DNA from: Acidobacteriota bacterium
Lineage (GTDB): Bacteria; Acidobacteriota; Vicinamibacteria; Vicinamibacterales; UBA2999
Length of the DNA stretch: 64,000 nucleotides
Direction: 5' to 3'
Assembly (NCBI GenBank): GCA_963169195.1
Contig: CAUJDN010000052.1
Coordinates: 21,370 to 85,369, forward strand
The notes beneath the pieces are model-generated. The model was not told the origin of the DNA. It did not search any database and worked only from the letters and a program-made list of their open reading frames with translations. The position numbers and the translations under genes were made by a program. Numbering within the stretch: position 1 is the first letter of the stretch; every line of letters begins with the position of its first letter. Positions 60,945 to 64,000 of the stretch are shown here, one piece after another.

Positions 60945-61760
60945 TCAGCCCTCCTCGCCTTTCCACGACTCCCCGGGCAACAGCGCAACCAGCCGCTGCG
61001 ACACGAGCGTCTCGGCATTGACGGGGGCCCACGCTTCGCCACTTGCGAGCAGCGGACTGAGGTCAGCGAGGAATGCGCCGTCGCGCATCTTGAGCGCGAG
61101 GTTCCGTTCGACCTGTGCGCGCGTGATCGGATGGCCTTCGTGCTCCATGTACTGCAGGAACGCCGAAACGATCCGTTGCGGGTCCACGGGCAGGCGCGTG
61201 AGCGCGATTTCGAGATCGAACAGGTCCCGTGACTGCTTGCGCTGGTACAGTGCGCGGAGCTTCGTGCCGAGCAGTTCGTCCAGCTCGTACGTCTGGATGT
61301 CGCAGGCGCCCTCGAACCACCGCGAGGAGACCGCGAACGGCGCCTTGCGAAGACCGTAGATGGCGAAATGCTCGCGGGTGTTCGTCTCCACCTTGAGCCG
61401 TAGCGGCACGGGTGAGCTCTCCGCGGTGAAGCGGAAGTAGAACGTGATGCGTCCCTCGCCCTGTTTCCACTTCGCCCTGCCGAGCCACGGTTCCAGCACG
61501 GAGCGCAACGCGTCCATCATCGGCCCGGCAGCTTCCGCGGTGGTCTGTACGAGATCGATGTCCTCCGAGTACCGTGCCGGCGGCCGGAGGTGCAGCTTGG
61601 CCAGTGCTGTGCCGCCGCGCAGGGCGACCGACTCGGCGAGCACCGGATGCCTGAAGATCTCCACCAGCGCACGGCTGATCACCAGGTCCTGCTCGACCTG
61701 CGCATCATCAACCCACGGTGCCTCGGCACGCCACTCGGTGATGTAGTCGAACGGAATCAC
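60945..61760 (-). CDS. abiEii: AbiEii/AbiGii family nucleotidyltransferase toxin
   Basis: 271 residues from a GTG overlapping the antitoxin stop. The NTase motif is complete: LRGGTALAKLHL (49-57) and RYSEDIDLV (DxD at 67-69). Later LGTKLRALYQRKQSRDLFDLE matches the family C-terminal part. AbiEii toxins block growth, with reported tRNA modification by related MenT toxins, and provide abortive-infection phage defence. It immediately adjoins the truncated NurA-like fragment. Confidence 0.92.
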   Translation of the reverse strand: MIPFDYITEWRAEAPWVDDAQVEQDLVISRALVEIFRHPVLAESVALRGGTALAKLHLRPPARYSEDIDLVQTTAEAAGPMMDALRSVLEPWLGRAKWKQGEGRITFYFRFTAESSPVPLRLKVETNTREHFAIYGLRKAPFAVSSRWFEGACDIQTYELDELLGTKLRALYQRKQSRDLFDLEIALTRLPVDPQRIVSAFLQYMEHEGHPITRAQVERNLALKMRDGAFLADLSPLLASGEAWAPVNAETLVSQRLVALLPGESWKGEEG

Positions 61761-62554
61761 AGGTCGGGCTCCACGGTCGCGTTGACGATGATCTTCCAGC
61801 CGCTGTCCCGATCGCCGGAAGCACTCCGGGCGCCCGCCAACAGGACGGCCGACTTCCGCGCGTGGCCCAGCACCCAGTTCTTGAGCGGCGCCGCCTTCTC
61901 GGCCGCGCCGACACGCTCCAGCAGGTAGCCGAGTCGCTGAGACCACACCGGGGGCGCGGTGTCAGCAACGGCCACGAGCTTCTCGGCGTCGAGCTGTTCG
62001 GCAAGCTCGCCGAGCTGGGTCGCGACCTGGTTCAAGCCGCCGGCTCGATGGGGGTAGCCAACGAGGTCCAGCGCGGTCGCCTCGGGGGTGGAGACGAGCA
62101 GCGTTCCGCGTGGAGTGTTGATGCGCTGGACGGGCACGTCGCGAAGCCGCTTCCGGACGATGAACACGACGCGGACACGACTGCAGGCCAGGGGCCGGCG
62201 CGCCCGTTCGAGGCAGACCTGGAACTCCTGTGGCCGCTGGTGCGCCGCGCCGTGGAACTGCGCGGCGGTGAGCAGGCCGGCGTAGTAGCGGAGGCCCAGC
62301 CGCTCCATCAGCGACGGGATGAAGTGCTCGGCGGGCGGGCACCCAAGCGCGCGGTACTCGGGTGGGACGATCACGTGGTAGCCGCGCGCGGGCGACGCGA
62401 TGAGCCCCTGCCGGGACAGGCGGTGGAGCGCCATTTTGGCGGCGGCCGGAGACACACCGAGCGCCGCCCGCGCGTCGGCGGCACTGAAGAAGTGCCGGCC
62501 CGACTGGGCCAAGCCGTCGACGTATCGCCTAGCGGTCTCGACGCGCCCTTTCAT
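61757..62554 (-). CDS. abiEi: AbiEi-type antitoxin / autorepressor
   Basis: 265 residues. An N-terminal winged HTH (about 8-70: RHFFSAADARAALGVSPAAAKMALHRLSRQGLIASPARGYHVI) precedes the AbiEi C-terminal domain (PPEYRALGCPPAEHFIPSLMERL, INTPRGTLLVSTPEATALDLVGY). AbiEi proteins neutralise AbiEii and repress their own operon. The inner ATG was chosen because the outer ATG six codons earlier lies inside the operator palindrome. Confidence 0.9.
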   Translation of the reverse strand: MKGRVETARRYVDGLAQSGRHFFSAADARAALGVSPAAAKMALHRLSRQGLIASPARGYHVIVPPEYRALGCPPAEHFIPSLMERLGLRYYAGLLTAAQFHGAAHQRPQEFQVCLERARRPLACSRVRVVFIVRKRLRDVPVQRINTPRGTLLVSTPEATALDLVGYPHRAGGLNQVATQLGELAEQLDAEKLVAVADTAPPVWSQRLGYLLERVGAAEKAAPLKNWVLGHARKSAVLLAGARSASGDRDSGWKIIVNATVEPDL

Positions 62555-62560
62555 ATGCAC

Positions 62561-62583
62561 AAAGTAACCCATTTCGTTACTTT
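62561..62583. promoter_or_regulatory. Operator-like palindrome upstream of abiEi
   Basis: Perfect 8-base arms aaagtaac/gttacttt are separated by seven bases and end six bases before the chosen abiEi start. The site is AT-rich in an otherwise GC-rich region and would cover the promoter of a near-leaderless transcript. Confidence 0.65.
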
Positions 62584-62683
62584 ATGTAAATCAGAGGGCG
62601 GCTGGTGCGGCTGGTAAGGAATGCTGCCGCTTCTGCGTTCATCTTCTCAGGAGACATCAGGTGCCTCCCGAGGAGCGGAGAGG

Positions 62684-63703
62684 ATGGACTCGCTCACGAG
62701 AGACCGAGCGCAGCAACACGTCCGCGCCCTGAAGATGGGGTTCCGCTTCACAGAGCGGCAGGCCCGGTTCCTGCTGACGGTGCTGCAGCACTCCGGTGTG
62801 TTCATGGGCCGGCACTACGCCGCCTTCGCCGGCATCACGCATGGCCAGAAGGTCCACGACTTCATCGAGCGGCTGCTGGCCGCTCGGTTCGCCACGGCGT
62901 TCCGCGTCGGCCGCACCGGGCGCACGCGCGTCTTCCACGTTCAGTACAAACCGCTCTACGCGGCGATCGGCGAGCCGGAGAATCGCAACCGGAAGCCTAT
63001 CGCGCTCGGCCGTGCCATCGAGCGGATGATGCTGCTCGATGCAGTCTTGGCCGACCGCGATGTCCTCTGGCTCGGCACCGAACGCGACAAGTACGCGCAT
63101 TTCGTCTGCCTTCTGCGCGGCGCCCTCCAGAACGATGAGCTTCCGCGCCTGGTGCTCCGTAAGGACGGGCAAGATCAGACGGTCCGCTACTTCCCCGACA
63201 AGCTGCCGATCGGCGTCGATCCGGAGACCGAGCGCCACGTGTTCGTGTTCCTCGCCGCCGCCAGTTCGCCGATGGACTTCAGGCAGTTCCTGCTACGCCA
63301 CGCGGAGTTGCTCAGGGCGCTTCGGACATGGACGATCCGCGTGTTGCTGCCGCGCGAACGGGCGAACCTCGCGGACACCTACGAGGCCGCAGTCTACGAC
63401 CAGCTCGCGCGTCCGCTGCCACTGTCGTACCGTGACGATCTGCTCGCGAGTTTCCAGTGTCGGCGCGACGGGCGTCCACCCGGCCGGATCGGTATGGACC
63501 CACCCGCGCCGGGCGTTCGCATGCCGAGCGCGTCGGCGCTCACGGCTCTCTATCGCCGCTGGCTCGAGGCCGGAAACACGGTCGTGACGCAGGTGACGTC
63601 ATCGACTCTTCGCGACGCGCTCCAAGGCGGCCGAGGCGCAGTGGAGTGCGTGGTTCTCTCACACGCGTATGCACATCTCTCCTCCCTGGCTGGCACGTCG
63701 TGA
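62684..63703 (+). CDS. Conserved hypothetical protein with N-terminal winged-helix-like region
   Basis: 339 residues; not assigned to a characterised family. The N terminus (GFRFTERQARFLLTVLQHSGVFMGRHYAAFAGITHGQKVHDFIERLL) reads like a winged-helix domain, followed by RVGRTGRTRVFHVQYKPLYAAIG, a central acidic/aromatic region (LADRDVLWLGTERDKYAHFVCL), FPDKLPIGVD, and a C-terminal YRRWLEAGNTVV. No catalytic motif is evident. The start has GGAG five bases upstream. It lies beyond AbiE at the island end, divergent from it, and resembles proteins often carried by integrative elements, an impression not tested here. Confidence 0.7.
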   Translation: MDSLTRDRAQQHVRALKMGFRFTERQARFLLTVLQHSGVFMGRHYAAFAGITHGQKVHDFIERLLAARFATAFRVGRTGRTRVFHVQYKPLYAAIGEPENRNRKPIALGRAIERMMLLDAVLADRDVLWLGTERDKYAHFVCLLRGALQNDELPRLVLRKDGQDQTVRYFPDKLPIGVDPETERHVFVFLAAASSPMDFRQFLLRHAELLRALRTWTIRVLLPRERANLADTYEAAVYDQLARPLPLSYRDDLLASFQCRRDGRPPGRIGMDPPAPGVRMPSASALTALYRRWLEAGNTVVTQVTSSTLRDALQGGRGAVECVVLSHAYAHLSSLAGTS

Positions 63704-64000
63704 CGGTAGACCATGAGGGGGATGAACGCCGGGGGCAGCTTCATCCCCTTGTCCAGTCCTTCCGCCGAACCGTGCGTGCGTGTGTGCGAGCCCACCCGCG
63801 TCGTCCACCTGTGGCGGCAAATCCCGCTGGTCGTGCAGGATACGGCGAACGCGTCAGGCCAGGCGCGGCGGCGCTGTCTGCCGCCGCCCACGACCCGCGC
63901 GCACAGCAGAAACGTAGACAGGGGCGTGGGAGCGCCCAACCCCCCCCCGGGGCGGGCGCCCCCCCCCCCCCCCCCCGGGGCCCCCACCCCCCCCCCGGCG
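63704..64000. other. Terminal stretch without gene, ending in C homopolymers
   Basis: No coding frame with recognisable protein is present. From about 63940 the sequence becomes runs of 9, 18 and 10 C residues broken only by short G stretches, unlike anything else in the window. This looks like poor basecalling at a contig or read end. Confidence 0.75.

Noticed and set aside
63740..63800. Stretch resembling group II intron domain V (cgcacgcacggttcgg on the minus strand)
   Set aside because: The pairing 5' half (gagcc-type) and a reverse-transcriptase frame are absent.

Overview
This window is GC-rich and reads as a chromosomal contig of an Acidobacteriota member, most likely of the Vicinamibacteria type. 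The main signs are two full-length ADOP-type ABC permeases (the duplicated orphan permeases typical of Acidobacteria), two TonB-dependent receptors with an N-terminal carboxypeptidase-regulatory-like domain, a sensor kinase with a periplasmic propeller, and many Tat- or Sec-exported oxidoreductases and hydrolases. The assignment rests on gene content only. No rRNA, complete tRNA or CRISPR array was seen. The left edge cuts a gene, and the right edge ends in long C homopolymers that look like low-quality contig-end sequence.

Region 1 (1-22 kb) holds peripheral metabolism and envelope genes: a partial M20 amidohydrolase, an ADOP permease, an LctP-type lactate permease, an MHS-type MFS transporter, a baeRF3-like protein, two PQQ-type sugar dehydrogenases, an M50/CBS intramembrane protease, a lipoprotein/outer-membrane protein/DoxX/AhpD gene run, a Tat-exported FAD oxidoreductase, a HepT/MntA toxin-antitoxin pair, a second ADOP permease and a GlcD-like FAD-linked oxidase.

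Region 2 (22-32 kb) is a sensory and surface module. A NarL-type response regulator and a propeller sensor kinase overlap and are transcribed away from an Oar-like TonB-dependent receptor. The receptor is followed by an exported protein with three tandem c-heme domains and a YVTN propeller. Region 3 (32-40 kb) contains a PaoABC-like exported molybdenum aldehyde oxidoreductase and a TonB-dependent receptor preceded by a histidine-rich exported protein, which suggests metal or metallophore uptake.

Region 4 (40-55.5 kb) contains a broken nucleotidyltransferase with its small partner, a Tat-exported alanine-racemase-fold protein, an overlapping trio (pseudo-protease with PDZ domains plus two cation/proton antiporters), a sugar transporter with an amidohydrolase, a PEGA protein, an esterase, a Tat-exported HisC-like aminotransferase, a serine hydrolase homologue without its SxxK motif, and a TetR/dihydrofolate-reductase-like pair with clear tandem operators.

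Region 5 (55.5-63.7 kb) is an accessory island. Four toxin-antitoxin systems are intact (TacAT, VapBC, ParDE, AbiE). Between them lie a dead ParE copy, fragments of three conserved hypothetical genes, a truncated NurA-like nuclease fragment, and a 24-bp sequence with the exact geometry of a tRNA 3' end, a likely attachment-site scar. The last gene is a 339-residue protein of unknown function. Across the window several genes carry internal deletions, and short tandem arrays of 8, 10 and 21 bp occupy intergenic gaps. Two of these families recur at distant sites.
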